Of a stretch of DNA of 64,000 nt, positions 9,637 through 18,725 are shown piece by piece. The stretch is from Halosaccharopolyspora lacisalsi. Lineage in GTDB: Bacteria; Actinomycetota; Actinomycetes; Mycobacteriales; Pseudonocardiaceae. Location of the stretch: NCBI RefSeq assembly GCF_014137975.1, contig NZ_JACGWZ010000003.1:337501-401500 (forward strand). The letters run 5' to 3'. Each line of letters opens with the position of its first letter. Positions within the stretch are counted from its first letter, which is position 1. The translations under genes were made by a program, and so were the position numbers. The notes beneath the pieces were generated by a model. The model did not search any database, was not told where the DNA came from, and saw nothing but the letters and a program-made list of their open reading frames with translations.

Positions 9637-11037
9637 TCACCGACGACCGGTCTCACCGGTACCGTCCTGACCACCGCTGCTCGTGAGCACGGGGGAGTCG
9701 GCTGCCACCGCGTCGCTCGTGGTGCGACTCCAGAGCCATTCGCCGGGTTCGGCCGCGCCGACGAGTCCGAAGTCGGTCGCTCGCAGGGTCCGGGCGATCA
9801 CCGTGTTGTGCGCCTGGGTCAGCGCTCTCACCGAGCGCACGTGCGCCGATTCGGCTTCCGCGACGAGGTGGGCGCACAGCATCGATCCGATACCGCGTCG
9901 TTGCCAGTCGTCGCGGACCATCAGCGCCAGTTCGGCTTCGTCCTCCTCGAGGGACAGGTTCCCCACGGCCACGATCCCGTCCGATCGCGTCAGCACCACC
10001 AACGTTCGCTCCAGCCCCGACTCCAGCCGGCGCCGCAGCGACGCGGAATCGGTCGGGGTGTCGAAGTAGCGCTGATGACGCGTGGGTTCGGAGCAGCGCC
10101 GATGGAACTCCAGGACCGGTTCCAGGTCGTGTCGATCGGCTCGCCGGAGCATCAGCGGATGGCCCGCCACGGTGACGTGTCGAACCTCCGCCGGTATTCG
10201 AGTTCGGCAGGCGGCGGCCAGTGATGCCATCGCGCGGGAGCGGGCGAACTCGGCGGGTGTGAACGCCGCCCCGTCACGCCGCAGCCGAAGGACGCCGCCA
10301 CCCGGCGCCGACACGCGCAGGGCGTCCTCGGTGAAGCTCTCGGCGGGCCCGTCCGCGGGCTCCTCCGACCAGCGGACCTCGATCCTGCCGAGCAGGCCCC
10401 GCAGCACGTCGACGAGTTCCGCGGTGCCCTCGACCAGGTTCGTGGCCTGATCGAGCGAGCGCGTCGGCACGTCGTCGAGCTCCCGGACGTCGGCGCGGAC
10501 CGCGCCGGCCCGTTCCCCGCCGGCCTCACCCGCGGCTTCGGTCAGTTCGGTCGCCGTGACGCCTTCCGGAACGTGCAGCAGGAGCTCGTCCACGACACCG
10601 TCACAGGTCGGGTGCACGTGCACGGTGCGGATGTCACCGCCGAGCGCGGCCAGCCTCGCCGCCAGTTGCGCCAGCCGTCCCGGGGTGTCCTTCATCGAAA
10701 CCCGCAGCCGCCACAGCGGCAGCGGAGCCACGTCTTCGACGGAGCCTCCGGGAGGGGCCGTCGGACCCGTCCCCCCCCGATGCCGTGGCGGAGGAACCGC
10801 GTCGTCGGTGGTGGTGCTTCGTCGTTTCCGGCGCGCGCGAACCAGGTCGCCGACTACGAGCAGACCGCTGAGCACGATCAATGCGTAGGAGCCCTGTTCG
10901 ACGTGACCGATGGCGGACGTGAACAGGTGGACCAGGCCGGCTGCGAGGAACACCGCCGCCAGTTCGGTGATCTCCCGGTGTCCCCGGAGGGTTCTCGTGG
11001 CCTCGGCGCCGTGCGAGGTTCTGTCTCGTCCCGTCAT
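9637..11037 (-). CDS. Membrane-anchored ACT-GNAT fusion protein
   Basis: 466 residues from ATG 11037. Order of parts: two hydrophobic segments (about 24-45 and 48-66), a basic/proline linker, an ACT-type ligand-binding domain (about 110-160, LRVSMKDTPGRLAQLAARLAALGG then VDELLLHVPEGV), a second alpha/beta stretch (160-290), and a C-terminal GNAT domain (about 293-440) with the acetyl-CoA loop VRDDWQRRGIGSML (374-387). ACT domains bind amino acids, so the acetyltransferase may be under metabolite control at the membrane, as reported for some actinobacterial protein acetyltransferases with regulatory domains. It is divergent from the NarK-like gene, sharing a 179-nt intergenic region. Target and ligand are unknown. 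Confidence 0.7.
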   Translation of the reverse strand: MTGRDRTSHGAEATRTLRGHREITELAAVFLAAGLVHLFTSAIGHVEQGSYALIVLSGLLVVGDLVRARRKRRSTTTDDAVPPPRHRGGTGPTAPPGGSVEDVAPLPLWRLRVSMKDTPGRLAQLAARLAALGGDIRTVHVHPTCDGVVDELLLHVPEGVTATELTEAAGEAGGERAGAVRADVRELDDVPTRSLDQATNLVEGTAELVDVLRGLLGRIEVRWSEEPADGPAESFTEDALRVSAPGGGVLRLRRDGAAFTPAEFARSRAMASLAAACRTRIPAEVRHVTVAGHPLMLRRADRHDLEPVLEFHRRCSEPTRHQRYFDTPTDSASLRRRLESGLERTLVVLTRSDGIVAVGNLSLEEDEAELALMVRDDWQRRGIGSMLCAHLVAEAESAHVRSVRALTQAHNTVIARTLRATDFGLVGAAEPGEWLWSRTTSDAVAADSPVLTSSGGQDGTGETGRR

Positions 11038-11216
11038 GTCCCCAGCGTGGGGCCCCGATGTTGCGATCGGTCGAACAGCGATGACGGGGCGGTGACATTG
11101 TCGTCCGCGATCGACCGCCGAAACCCACAACCCGTTGCGCGGCGGTAACTCGACACGATCCCGGACGAAACACCTCCTTTCTAGCGTGGGGTCACCCCGG
11201 CGAAAGGAGTCCCACG

Positions 11217-12557
11217 TTGACGACCACCTCCACACCTCCGGCACGCTGGATCGAGGGCTGGGATCCCGAGGACGAGGCCTTCTGGCAGCGCTCGGGCAGG
11301 CGCATCGCGCGCCGCAATCTGCTGTGCTCCGTCTTTTCCGAGCACATCGGGTTCTCCGTCTGGAGCATCTGGTCGGTCATGGTCCTGTTCATGTCACCGG
11401 ACATCGGCCTGCCGTTCTCCGCGTCGCAGAAGTTCCTGCTGGTGATGACGCCGACGTTGGTGGGGGCGGTGCTGCGGCTGCCGTACAGCGCCGCGGTGAC
11501 GCGGTTCGGTGGTCGGCGATGGACCGTTTTTTCCAGCGCCGTACTGCTCGTGCCGACGCTGTTGGCGTGCTACTTCGTACGGCAACCGGGAACGCCGCTG
11601 TGGGTGTTCGTGCTGATCGGCGCGTTCGCCGGGCTGGGCGGCGGGAACTTCGGCTCGTCGATGACGAACGTGACCGCGCTGTTCCCGCAGCGCCACCAGG
11701 GCTGGGCGCTCGGGCTCAACGCGGGCGGCGGCAACATCGCCGTCGCGGTGATCCAACTCGTGGGACTGCTGGTCATCGCCACCGTCGGTAACACCCACCC
11801 CTCCCTGGTGGCGGCGATCTACCTGCCGTTGATCGTGTTGGCCGCACTGGCAGCAGCACAGTGGATGGACGATGTGGACGCCGTGGGAGCCCGTCACGGC
11901 GGCCTGCGGGAAGCGGCGAGCAACCCCCACACGTGGTGGACCTCGTTGTTGTACGTCGGGACGTTCGGTTCGTTCATCGGATACGGTTTCGCGTTCGGTC
12001 TGGTGTTGCAGACCGAGTTCGACTTCAGTCCGCTGCGAGCGGCGAGCTACACCTTCCTGGGACCGCTGCTGGGCTCGTTGGCACGGCCCCTCGGCGGTTG
12101 GCTGGCCGACAGGTGGGGCGGTGCGCGAGTGACCCTGGTGAGTTTCCTGCTCATGGTGGTGGGAACGGGAATGCTGCTGGTGGCCTCGGCCGGGGACGCC
12201 TTCCCCCTGTTCCTGGTGGCGTTCTCGGCGCTGTTCGTCCTGGCCGGGGTCGGCAACGGCTCGACGTACAAGATGATCCCGGCGATCGCGGCCGAGTGGG
12301 TCGGCGCGACGGGTCGGGGGTCGGGGAACTCGTTCACCCGGGCACGCCGGCTCTCCGGTGGGATGCTCGGCATCACCGGTGCCGTCGGCGCTCTCGGGGG
12401 TGTGTTCATCAACCTGGTCTTCCGGGACTCCTACGGGGACCCGGCGGGCAGTGGCGTCCCCGCCTTCGTCACCTTCATCGGCTTCTACCTGGTGTGCGTG
12501 GTGGTGACCTGGGTGGTGTACCTGCGGCCCGCGTCGTGGGGGAAGCGCGATGTCTAG
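11217..12557 (+). CDS. NarK-type nitrate/nitrite transporter (MFS, NNP family)
   Basis: A 446-residue, about 12-TM protein with the NNP signature GGGNFGSSMTNVTALFP in helix 5 and a second glycine-rich helix (GVGNGSTYKMIPAI), the pair of nitrate motifs in this family. The start is TTG 11217, supported by AAAGGAGT 8 nt upstream; no ATG or GTG fits. It should import nitrate and/or exchange nitrite at the plasma membrane. No nitrate reductase genes are in the window. FdhD, a molybdoenzyme maturation factor, lies 0.9 kb downstream on the other strand, which hints at a link to Mo-enzymes but does not prove one. It ends 7 nt before the convergent esterase gene. Confidence 0.85.
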   Translation: MTTTSTPPARWIEGWDPEDEAFWQRSGRRIARRNLLCSVFSEHIGFSVWSIWSVMVLFMSPDIGLPFSASQKFLLVMTPTLVGAVLRLPYSAAVTRFGGRRWTVFSSAVLLVPTLLACYFVRQPGTPLWVFVLIGAFAGLGGGNFGSSMTNVTALFPQRHQGWALGLNAGGGNIAVAVIQLVGLLVIATVGNTHPSLVAAIYLPLIVLAALAAAQWMDDVDAVGARHGGLREAASNPHTWWTSLLYVGTFGSFIGYGFAFGLVLQTEFDFSPLRAASYTFLGPLLGSLARPLGGWLADRWGGARVTLVSFLLMVVGTGMLLVASAGDAFPLFLVAFSALFVLAGVGNGSTYKMIPAIAAEWVGATGRGSGNSFTRARRLSGGMLGITGAVGALGGVFINLVFRDSYGDPAGSGVPAFVTFIGFYLVCVVVTWVVYLRPASWGKRDV

Positions 12558-12564
12558 AAGACGG

Positions 12565-13425
12565 TCACGCGGTCTCGGCCCGGTGGCGTCCGACGAAACT
12601 CACGGCGTGCGGCAGGACGGTGTGAAAGTAAACGTCCTCGTGGACGCCGGGACCGAACGAGACCACTTCGGGGTCGGTCAGTTCCGCGAACCTGCGCGTG
12701 CTCTCGAGCAGGAAATCCTCGGTACCGCACCACACCGCCAGTGCCACGTCCCCGAGTTCGTCCGTGTGGCGCAACGGGTCCAGCGCGGCCCACTGCTGCT
12801 TGCTGGCGAAGGCGTTACGCACCTCCACCTCCTGCCAGCTGGTGAACAACGACGGGGAGAGCACGGCCGTCGCGGCCAGCGGTGTCCCGTTCGCCTGTCT
12901 GCGGCGGGTGTAGTCCAGAGCTCCGTATCCCCCCATGGAATATCCCGCCGCGGTGCGGGGCAGTCCGTTCGGGCCGCCGAGTCCCCGCTGCTTCAGCCAC
13001 CCCGGCACTTCCTCCAGCATCATCCTCATCGGGTCGTCCTCGGGATGCTCGCGCCAGTACCCGTTCTTCCCGCCGTCGACGGACACGAACGCCAACTGTG
13101 GTGGGTTCGCGGTGTTCACGGCGGGAGCCCACATCAGGTCGACGGACTCGCGGGCGGTGCGATGCCGCTCGTGGAACAACACGCAGACGGGGAGGTCCGC
13201 GTGCGGAACGCCCTCCGGAGCGATCGTCACCAGCTCCACCTCGCGGTGACGTGCTCGGGAGTGGACCCGTTCGACGGTGACGGCGTTGTGCGGACGGGGC
13301 GGTGGTTCGGATTCCACTTCGCGTCCGGTCAGGCTGAAGGCACCGACGCTCAGCGCCCCGAGTCCGGAGGCGAGCAGGGTACGTCGTCCGACCGGGTTCG
13401 CAGGGGAGTGCCCGCCGGTTTCCAT
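12565..13425 (-). CDS. Tat-exported esterase of the antigen 85/EsD-like fold
   Basis: A 286-residue protein from ATG 13425, with GAGGAG 7 nt upstream. The N terminus carries a twin-arginine signal (GRRTLLASGLGALSVGAFSLTG), so export of a folded enzyme is expected. The catalytic triad is visible: Ser163 in GYSMGGYGAL, Asp237 in WCGTEDFLL and His262 in PGVHEDVYF. The fold family includes S-formylglutathione hydrolase and mycolyltransferases. The short size and the lack of the Ag85 fibronectin-binding segment argue for a simple secreted esterase. It is convergent with narK (7 nt) and lies 55 nt downstream of fdhD on the same strand. The substrate is unknown. Confidence 0.75.
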   Translation of the reverse strand: METGGHSPANPVGRRTLLASGLGALSVGAFSLTGREVESEPPPRPHNAVTVERVHSRARHREVELVTIAPEGVPHADLPVCVLFHERHRTARESVDLMWAPAVNTANPPQLAFVSVDGGKNGYWREHPEDDPMRMMLEEVPGWLKQRGLGGPNGLPRTAAGYSMGGYGALDYTRRRQANGTPLAATAVLSPSLFTSWQEVEVRNAFASKQQWAALDPLRHTDELGDVALAVWCGTEDFLLESTRRFAELTDPEVVSFGPGVHEDVYFHTVLPHAVSFVGRHRAETA

Positions 13426-13480
13426 GGATCTCCTCACTCCTCTACCGTCGCTGGCCATCCCGTCGACCGCAACATTTCAC

Positions 13481-14326
13481 TCAGTGGCCGACAGCGGCCT
13501 CGGCGGTTCGGATCCGCTCGGCTCCGGTGTAGACGTTCATCGAGGACCCCCGCAGGAAACCGACGAGCGTCATCCCCTGCTCCTCGGCGAGTTCCACCGC
13601 CAGCGACGACGGTGCCGACACGGCGGCGAGCAGTGGAATGCCGGCCATCGCGGCCTTCTGCACCAGTTCGAACGACGCGCGCCCGGAAACGTTGATCATG
13701 CATCCGGCGAGTGGCACCCGCTCCTGCAGCAAGGCCCAGCCCAGTACCTTGTCCACGGCGTTGTGCCTGCCCACGTCCTCGCGCACGGCCAGCAACTCGC
13801 CGCTGGAGTCGAACAGCCCGGCCGCGTGCAGCCCGCCGGTGGAGTCGAACACGCGCTGCGCCTCGCGCAGTCGTTCGGGGAGCTCGGTCAGTGTTTCCGG
13901 AGTGGTCTCCAACGAGTCGGAGGCCGGGGGGTGGTGGGTGCTCAGCCGTACGGCGTCCAGCGCGGCCTTGCCGCACACGCCGCACGAGGAGGTGGTGTAG
14001 AAGTTGCGTTCCACCGAGGCGTCCGGCGGCGCGACACCGGAGGCGAGCTGGACGTCGAGCACGTTGTAGGTGTTGCGGCCGTCCGGGCCGGGGCTGTCGC
14101 AGTAGCGGGCGGTGGCGACGTCGGTCTTGCCCGTGATGACGCTTTCGGTAAGCAGGAAGCCGTGAGCGAGTTCGACATCGCTACCGGGAGTGCGCATGGT
14201 GACGGTCAACGGCCGCGAGTCGACGCGCAGTTCCAGTGGTTCCTCGGCAGCCAGCGTGTCCGGCCGCTGGCGGGTGCCGTCGGCATTGATCCGCAGCACC
14301 GGCCGTCGCACGGTCACTCGTCCCAT
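13481..14326 (-). CDS. fdhD: FdhD, formate dehydrogenase accessory sulfurtransferase
   Basis: A 281-residue protein from ATG 14326, preceded by GGGAGG at 5 nt. It has the FdhD signature with the CxxC pair Cys115/Cys118 ([13 protein letters not shown]), the middle motif [10 protein letters not shown], and the cofactor-binding region [17 protein letters not shown]. FdhD passes sulfur to the bis-MGD molybdenum cofactor of formate dehydrogenase. No formate dehydrogenase gene lies in the window, so the client enzyme is elsewhere. The esterase gene follows after 55 nt. The length is typical of the family. Confidence 0.92.
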   Translation of the reverse strand: MGRVTVRRPVLRINADGTRQRPDTLAAEEPLELRVDSRPLTVTMRTPGSDVELAHGFLLTESVITGKTDVATARYCDSPGPDGRNTYNVLDVQLASGVAPPDASVERNFYTTSSCGVCGKAALDAVRLSTHHPPASDSLETTPETLTELPERLREAQRVFDSTGGLHAAGLFDSSGELLAVREDVGRHNAVDKVLGWALLQERVPLAGCMINVSGRASFELVQKAAMAGIPLLAAVSAPSSLAVELAEEQGMTLVGFLRGSSMNVYTGAERIRTAEAAVGH

Positions 14327-14478
14327 TCGCACCTCCCGGATTTTCGTCCCGATCGATCACAACTGTCGGGTCACACAGGATACGCTCCCGCCCGAACGGC
14401 GAGCGGTGATCGAGCAAGCATGTGGACGCGTGCGGTCGGGTGAGCAGCCGCAGCGGCGCGATCGCGCCCGTCGGTGCG

Positions 14479-14830
14479 TCATTCGGTTGATTTGGGATGA
14501 CCAGTTCCAGCATGAACGAGCCAGACGATTCGCGTGTCCGGGTCGGGGCAGTACCAAGCTCTGCCGCCCGACGTTACTTCGTACTGCCACTGGTCCAGTT
14601 CCTTCGTCCCGAGCTTGCGATGGGCCGAACTCCCACGAAGGCGATGCTGGCGGGCGGGGTTTTCCGGTTCGGTGGGTTGTTCGGTCAGCACGATCCAGGC
14701 TTCCCAGGTGTTGGCTTTGGCCGTGCGACACAGCTCTTCCCAGCCCTTTGCGGCTTCGTTCGTCGCGAAGCGCGGTTCCCAACCGCCGGGTCGGCCGGGC
14801 GGGGGCTCGGTCGTTGCGTTTGGCGGACAC
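14479..14830 (-). pseudogene. RelE-like toxin gene broken by a +1 frameshift
   Basis: GTG 14830 overlaps the stop of the upstream antitoxin-like gene by one base and opens VSAKRNDRAPAR. That frame then loses sense, while a frame reached by skipping one base continues from about 14795 to the stop at 14479 as GGWEPRFATNEAAKGWEELC and ends QWQYEVTSGGRAWYC..VWLVHAGTGHPKSTE. Removing one C from the C5 run near 14799-14803 joins both parts into about 116 residues resembling small RelE-like proteins common in Streptomyces. Either the gene is inactivated, or the C-run holds a sequencing error or a recoding site. The remaining intact frame could start only at GTG 14691. The family call is from memory. 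Confidence 0.6.
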
Positions 14831-15291
14831 TACTCACCGGCCTCGGGGGGTGGTACCGGTCCGTGGTCCTCGTCGAGAGGACCGCTCAGCGCCCGGTGCA
14901 GTCGAGGGTCGGCGTGGACGGCCGCTGTCGCCTTCCACTCGCGCACGGTTTGCGACAGCACGTTCCAGCGTTCCAGCTCGGCGGATGTTTCGAACGCCCT
15001 GCTGAAGTCGATGGCGAACCGGTGACGATCGTCCTCCGGCAGGAGGTCGATCCGGGGAAAGGTGTCGCCGAGCATCCGCGCGATCTCCGCACTGTCGAGG
15101 TGGGTGAACAAGTTGCGCGGCGCTCGGTCGGCCGTGGCCGCCCCCTCCGCTCCCAGCGTGCTCTCGTCCTCCTGAAGGAGCAGGAGTGGAGCTTTACCGC
15201 GACGGCGCACACGCACGACGCCCTGCTCGGTCCGCTCGGCGACGGAGTGGGGATCGCGTTGTAACTCGCTCCACTGCACCTCGGTGATCAC
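14830..15291 (-). CDS. Phd/YefM-like antitoxin-type protein
   Basis: 153 residues from GTG 15291; an upstream in-frame start at 15408 is possible but adds unlike sequence. The N-terminal half (ITEVQWSELQRDPHSVAERT, then VVRVRRRGKAPLLLLQEDE) follows the Phd pattern of a helix with W-x-E-L..P..V and then a beta strand that binds DNA. The C-terminal half is an extended helical region that could neutralise the toxin. It overlaps the frameshifted RelE-like gene by 1 nt, the usual antitoxin-toxin order. It is divergent from the SEC-C gene at 15447. If the toxin is dead, this would be an orphan antitoxin. Confidence 0.55.
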   Translation of the reverse strand: MITEVQWSELQRDPHSVAERTEQGVVRVRRRGKAPLLLLQEDESTLGAEGAATADRAPRNLFTHLDSAEIARMLGDTFPRIDLLPEDDRHRFAIDFSRAFETSAELERWNVLSQTVREWKATAAVHADPRLHRALSGPLDEDHGPVPPPEAGE

Positions 15292-15446
15292 ACCCCGAGT
15301 AAGAACTAGTTCAGAACTCGCGGCAACTTGGTCTTCGGGTGAGTGGGAGGCGCAGGTGAACCACTTGACCGGATCGGCTTCCCGAACAGCCCGTGCCCGA
15401 TACCGCACCCGCGTGGTGGCGATGAGGAGATCGCTATCCTCGGCGC

Positions 15447-16484
15447 ATGACCGATGGGGAATCCGCCCGGTTGCGGCAGGGCCGTGACGAGCTGCCGGCC
15501 GAGAACGCCGTGACGGAAACCGGTCACCGGTTGCCGCAGTCGCCGGCGGAGTGGGCGCAGCGGGCCCGCGAGACCGAAGCCGACCTCGCCGAATATCCGG
15601 ACGAGCGCGTCGACGTCCTGTGCGAGGCCGGGCACGCCTGGGCTCAGGCGGGTGAGTTGGAGCAGGCGGAACGCTGCTACCGCCTGGCCGCCGCCGAGGG
15701 GACCGAGCCGGAACTTCCCGATCCGCGGGCTTATTACGCGTCCTTCCTGATCGAGGAGTACGACGCGGTGCGCGGGAACGAACTGCTCGACGAGCTCTGG
15801 CGGAGTCGCCCCACGGTGCCGAGCACCTATCACTTCGTGGCCGAGACGCTGGAGGAGAACGGGGAGTATCAGCGGGCGCTGAACTGGGCGAACGCCGGTC
15901 TCTCCCGGTGCTACCCGCAACCGTTCACCCCGGGCGTCGACGAGGTCGTCGACGACCAGGAACTCGACATGCTGCTGACCACGCGCTCCCGAATCCGGGA
16001 GGCCCTGGACCAACCCGCGGACACGCTGGACGAGCTCGGCGAGCAGGCCCACGACGCCTTCGGCAGCGCGCTCGACTCCTTCGAGCGGCAGAACCCGGTG
16101 TCCAGGCCCACGGCCGTGCTGTACTGGCCCGAGTCCGAGTACGAGCGGGTTCCGCGGCGGTCGTCGGACAGCTCAGCCGACTCGGAGTCAGGCGCCCGGG
16201 CGCATGTCGATCACCGTCGTGAGACCGAGCGCGTGCTGCGTGCTTCGGCCGAAGGGGACACACCGCTCGTGGCGCACGGTGACGTGGCCGAGTTCCTCGA
16301 CTTCTGCGGTGAGCGTGAGCGCGACCCCTCGACGGCGTCGATCCGGAACGACTACGCGGGCTGGCTGGCCGAGCACGGGCGGGGCATCAGCTGGCCTCCG
16401 GAACGCAACGAGGTGTGCTGGTGCGGTTCGGGGCGCAAGTACAAGAAGTGCTGCGGTGCCCCGGGATTCGTCGAACACGACTGA
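15447..16484 (+). CDS. SEC-C motif protein with TPR-like helices
   Basis: A 345-residue soluble protein. Its C terminus holds a SEC-C zinc motif, CWCGSGRKYKKCCG (about residues 323-336), of the SecA-tail type that binds zinc and often marks proteins working with nucleic acids, ribosomes or proteases. Residues 40-160 are helical and TPR-like (EAGHAWAQAGELEQAERCYRLAA). Residues 240-320 contain a second helical block (DVAEFLDFCGERERDPSTAS). The start is the ATG at 15447. It is monocistronic, divergent from the antitoxin-like gene. Biochemical role unknown. The zinc motif is certain; the TPR call is moderate. Confidence 0.75.
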   Translation: MTDGESARLRQGRDELPAENAVTETGHRLPQSPAEWAQRARETEADLAEYPDERVDVLCEAGHAWAQAGELEQAERCYRLAAAEGTEPELPDPRAYYASFLIEEYDAVRGNELLDELWRSRPTVPSTYHFVAETLEENGEYQRALNWANAGLSRCYPQPFTPGVDEVVDDQELDMLLTTRSRIREALDQPADTLDELGEQAHDAFGSALDSFERQNPVSRPTAVLYWPESEYERVPRRSSDSSADSESGARAHVDHRRETERVLRASAEGDTPLVAHGDVAEFLDFCGERERDPSTASIRNDYAGWLAEHGRGISWPPERNEVCWCGSGRKYKKCCGAPGFVEHD

Positions 16485-16650
16485 GGGGTGCGCGGGCCGT
16501 TCCCTCCTACGAGACGCGCAAGCATCGGCTGGCTCGGCTCGGTGCCGGGCTCTGGTTGGGTGGAGTCGCCGATTTCTCCGATCCGTCACATTGGACGGTG
16601 GTAGCGCGATACGATCCCGCCTGATCAACGCACGGCGATCAGGGAGACTC

Positions 16651-17115
16651 GTGGATCCGTACCAGTACCTTGCGGACTTCGAAAGCAAGGCCAACCAGAT
16701 GCAGGAGCAGCTCGAGCAGTCGCAGGAGGCGTTCTCGAACGCTCGCGGCGAGGCGAGCAGCTCGGACGGCAGCGTCACGGTCACGGTCGCCGGGGGCGGC
16801 GGCATCGAGTCGATCGACCTCACCGCCCGGTCGCTCGAACTCGGCCACACCAAGCTGGCCTCCACGATCATGGAGACCATTCGCCAGGCGCAGTCCCAGG
16901 CGGCGCGCCAGGTCGAGGAGAGCATGAAGCCCCTGCTCGGGGATGGCGAGGCGATGAACTTCCTCAGCGAGCAGGTCGAGGCGAGCATCGCCCGGATGCA
17001 GCCCGACGACGAGGACTCGGCCGCTTCCGGAGGCCGGCCCGGCAGCGCCGACGAGGCGGAGCCCGACGAGTACGACGAGTGGCAGCAGCGGCGCAGGCGG
17101 GGAGGCACGTCGTGA
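16651..17115 (+). CDS. YbaB/EbfC-family protein of a type VII-linked cassette
   Basis: 154 residues from GTG 16651, with AGGGAG 5 nt upstream. A coiled helix (residues 5-30, DFESKANQMQEQLEQSQEAF) leads into the YbaB core with DGSVTVTVAGGGGIESIDL and a long amphipathic helix, then an acidic, disordered tail (DDEDSAASGGRPGSADEAEPDEYDE) and a basic end. Classical YbaB/EbfC is a nucleoid-associated protein of about 105 aa. The variants in Pseudonocardiales with acidic tails occur, as I recall, beside WXG100/EspC genes, suggesting a role with the secreted partners. Its stop overlaps the next start (GTGA). Confidence 0.75.
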   Translation: MDPYQYLADFESKANQMQEQLEQSQEAFSNARGEASSSDGSVTVTVAGGGGIESIDLTARSLELGHTKLASTIMETIRQAQSQAARQVEESMKPLLGDGEAMNFLSEQVEASIARMQPDDEDSAASGGRPGSADEAEPDEYDEWQQRRRRGGTS

Positions 17116-17417
17116 GCTACACCAACACCAACACCGACGCCATGGACGCCCACGGTGAACACCTCACCGGCGAGATCACTTCCCAGCTCGACAAGGCTCA
17201 TACGGCCTCGACGCAGACCCCCATCGACTCCGGAGCGATGGGTGCTTTGTGTCAGCTGTGGGCCTTGATCTTCATGGACGAGCGCGATGCGGCGGAGGAG
17301 ATGCTCAGGAACCTTCCCGAGGCAATGGAGGACCAAGGGGAGAAGGTCCTGGACGCCTCACGGGACTTCCGCGAGCGCGACGAGGGTGCGGCCAACGAGC
17401 TGGGGAGGACGATGTAG
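17112..17417 (+). CDS. EspC-like type VII secretion-associated small protein
   Basis: 101 residues from GTG 17112, overlapping the previous stop by 4 bp (GTGA). All-helical, with a short break around residue 40 (TQTPIDSGAMGALCQLW) between two amphipathic helices and the final pattern RDFRERDEGAANEL. This matches the EspC/ESX-secretion-target family (helix, hydrophobic G-x-x-C-x-x-W turn, helix ending in Y/F-x3-D-x3-A). Such proteins heterodimerise with other WXG100-like partners and leave the cell through an ESX channel. No ESX ATPase (EccC) is in the window, so the machinery would be elsewhere. The next gene starts with no intergenic base. Confidence 0.65.
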   Translation: MSYTNTNTDAMDAHGEHLTGEITSQLDKAHTASTQTPIDSGAMGALCQLWALIFMDERDAAEEMLRNLPEAMEDQGEKVLDASRDFRERDEGAANELGRTM

Positions 17418-18725
17418 ATGGAGGACCTGCAGGCCGACATCAAGGTCGAGGACAAGACGTTCACCGGTGCCGGTCCGCTGGACGGTGCCGAGGACTTCGC
17501 TGCGAACGTTCAGAACGTTTTCAAGGAAGGTGCGGAGGTCGATGAGACCCAGTTGGCCATCGACGGACTCGGGATGGCCCTCGACGCTGCAGGTTTCCTG
17601 ACCGATCCGCTGGCCACGCTGGCCGCTGCTCCCATCGGATGGGTCATCGAGAACGTCGAGTGGGTTCGCGAGCCCTTCGACGACCTGATGGGGGATCCTC
17701 CGGCCATCGAGGCCGCCGCCAATACCTGGGGAAACATATCCCAGCATCTTTCTCAGGTGGGAGACCAGCACAAGAGCTCGATGAAGCAGGTCGAGGAGTG
17801 GCGGGGGCAGTCCGGTCAGGCCTACCGTGGAGCCGCGGCCAATCTTTTCGAACACGTGATGAACGCTTCCGCAGCGTCGTCAGCGGTGTCGAACAAAATC
17901 AAGCATGCCGGTGCTGGCGTCGCGGCCACTCGTGCGCTGGTTCGAGATCTGATCGCCGAGATGGTGGGGACTCTGATCGCCTGGGGAGCTGCGGCTCTCG
18001 CGTCGAGCTGGTTCACCTTCGGGGGTTCGGTGGCGGCTTTCATCGCTCGGGCCGTCGCCAAGGCCGTCGAGATCGCCGGCAGGATCGCGCAGTACCTGAA
18101 GAAGCTGTTCACGGCCATGGACAAGCTGGGTGGTCTGGCCAAGTCCTCCGCTGACGCCCTCCGTAAGCGTGCCGACGATCTCTCGGCGAGCAGCAGGAGC
18201 CGCCCCGACAGCGGGTTGGGCGGACGGCTCAAGATGAAGGAAGAGCACATGGCCACCGAGGCGCAGACCAAGGCCGCCAGCCGCGAGGCGTTCGGTGACC
18301 ATCTCCAAGGGCAGGGGTTGGACGCGCGGAACCAGCGTGTGGACGACTTCACGGACTCCGCCAACACTCGTGCGGAGAACATGCGCGCCACAGCCGACCG
18401 ATGGGATGCGGAGGGAGGGCCGCTGGCCAACACCAGGCTCGGTCGGGTTGTCGAGCACACCGACAATCACTTGAACAAGAGTGCCCTCGATGGCGGCAAC
18501 TGGGTCAGGGCTCTCTCCGGAGATTTGGGGCAGCACGCGCCCACACCGAAGGACCTCGGCAATGTCAAACCGTGGTTCGGTGACGGCGTGGCTGTCGGTA
18601 AGGAGTACGGAAAGGAGGTCAACAAGGCGTTCGGCCAGGAGGAAGGCGATCCCGAGAAGGGGACTCCTACCGAAAAGCCCCACGAGTCCAAAACCAGAGA
18701 GGTCCGGAGTGAACGTGATCAGTAG
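17418..18725 (+). CDS. WXG100/PPE-like putative type VII substrate
   Basis: 435 residues starting ATG 17418, directly after the EspC-like stop. A helical WXG-type domain at about 90-170 contains the turn EEWRGQSGQAYRGAA (W-x-G-like, with Trp near 119 and the following Gly). A hydrophobic stretch at about 175-215 (DLIAEMVGTLIAWGAAALAS..FGGSVAAFIA) could insert in membranes. The C-terminal half (about 250-435) is hydrophilic and charged, with no recognised catalytic motif. The layout of WXG domain plus hydrophobic segment plus variable tail is that of T7SS effectors such as LXG/WXG polymorphic proteins. It may be a toxin, an adhesin or a structural protein; nothing seen decides. Confidence 0.55.
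   Translation: MEDLQADIKVEDKTFTGAGPLDGAEDFAANVQNVFKEGAEVDETQLAIDGLGMALDAAGFLTDPLATLAAAPIGWVIENVEWVREPFDDLMGDPPAIEAAANTWGNISQHLSQVGDQHKSSMKQVEEWRGQSGQAYRGAAANLFEHVMNASAASSAVSNKIKHAGAGVAATRALVRDLIAEMVGTLIAWGAAALASSWFTFGGSVAAFIARAVAKAVEIAGRIAQYLKKLFTAMDKLGGLAKSSADALRKRADDLSASSRSRPDSGLGGRLKMKEEHMATEAQTKAASREAFGDHLQGQGLDARNQRVDDFTDSANTRAENMRATADRWDAEGGPLANTRLGRVVEHTDNHLNKSALDGGNWVRALSGDLGQHAPTPKDLGNVKPWFGDGVAVGKEYGKEVNKAFGQEEGDPEKGTPTEKPHESKTREVRSERDQ

Noticed and set aside
15292-15408. Extended N terminus of the Phd-like antitoxin
   Set aside because: The extra 39 residues have no Phd character and run into the promoter area shared with the SEC-C gene.
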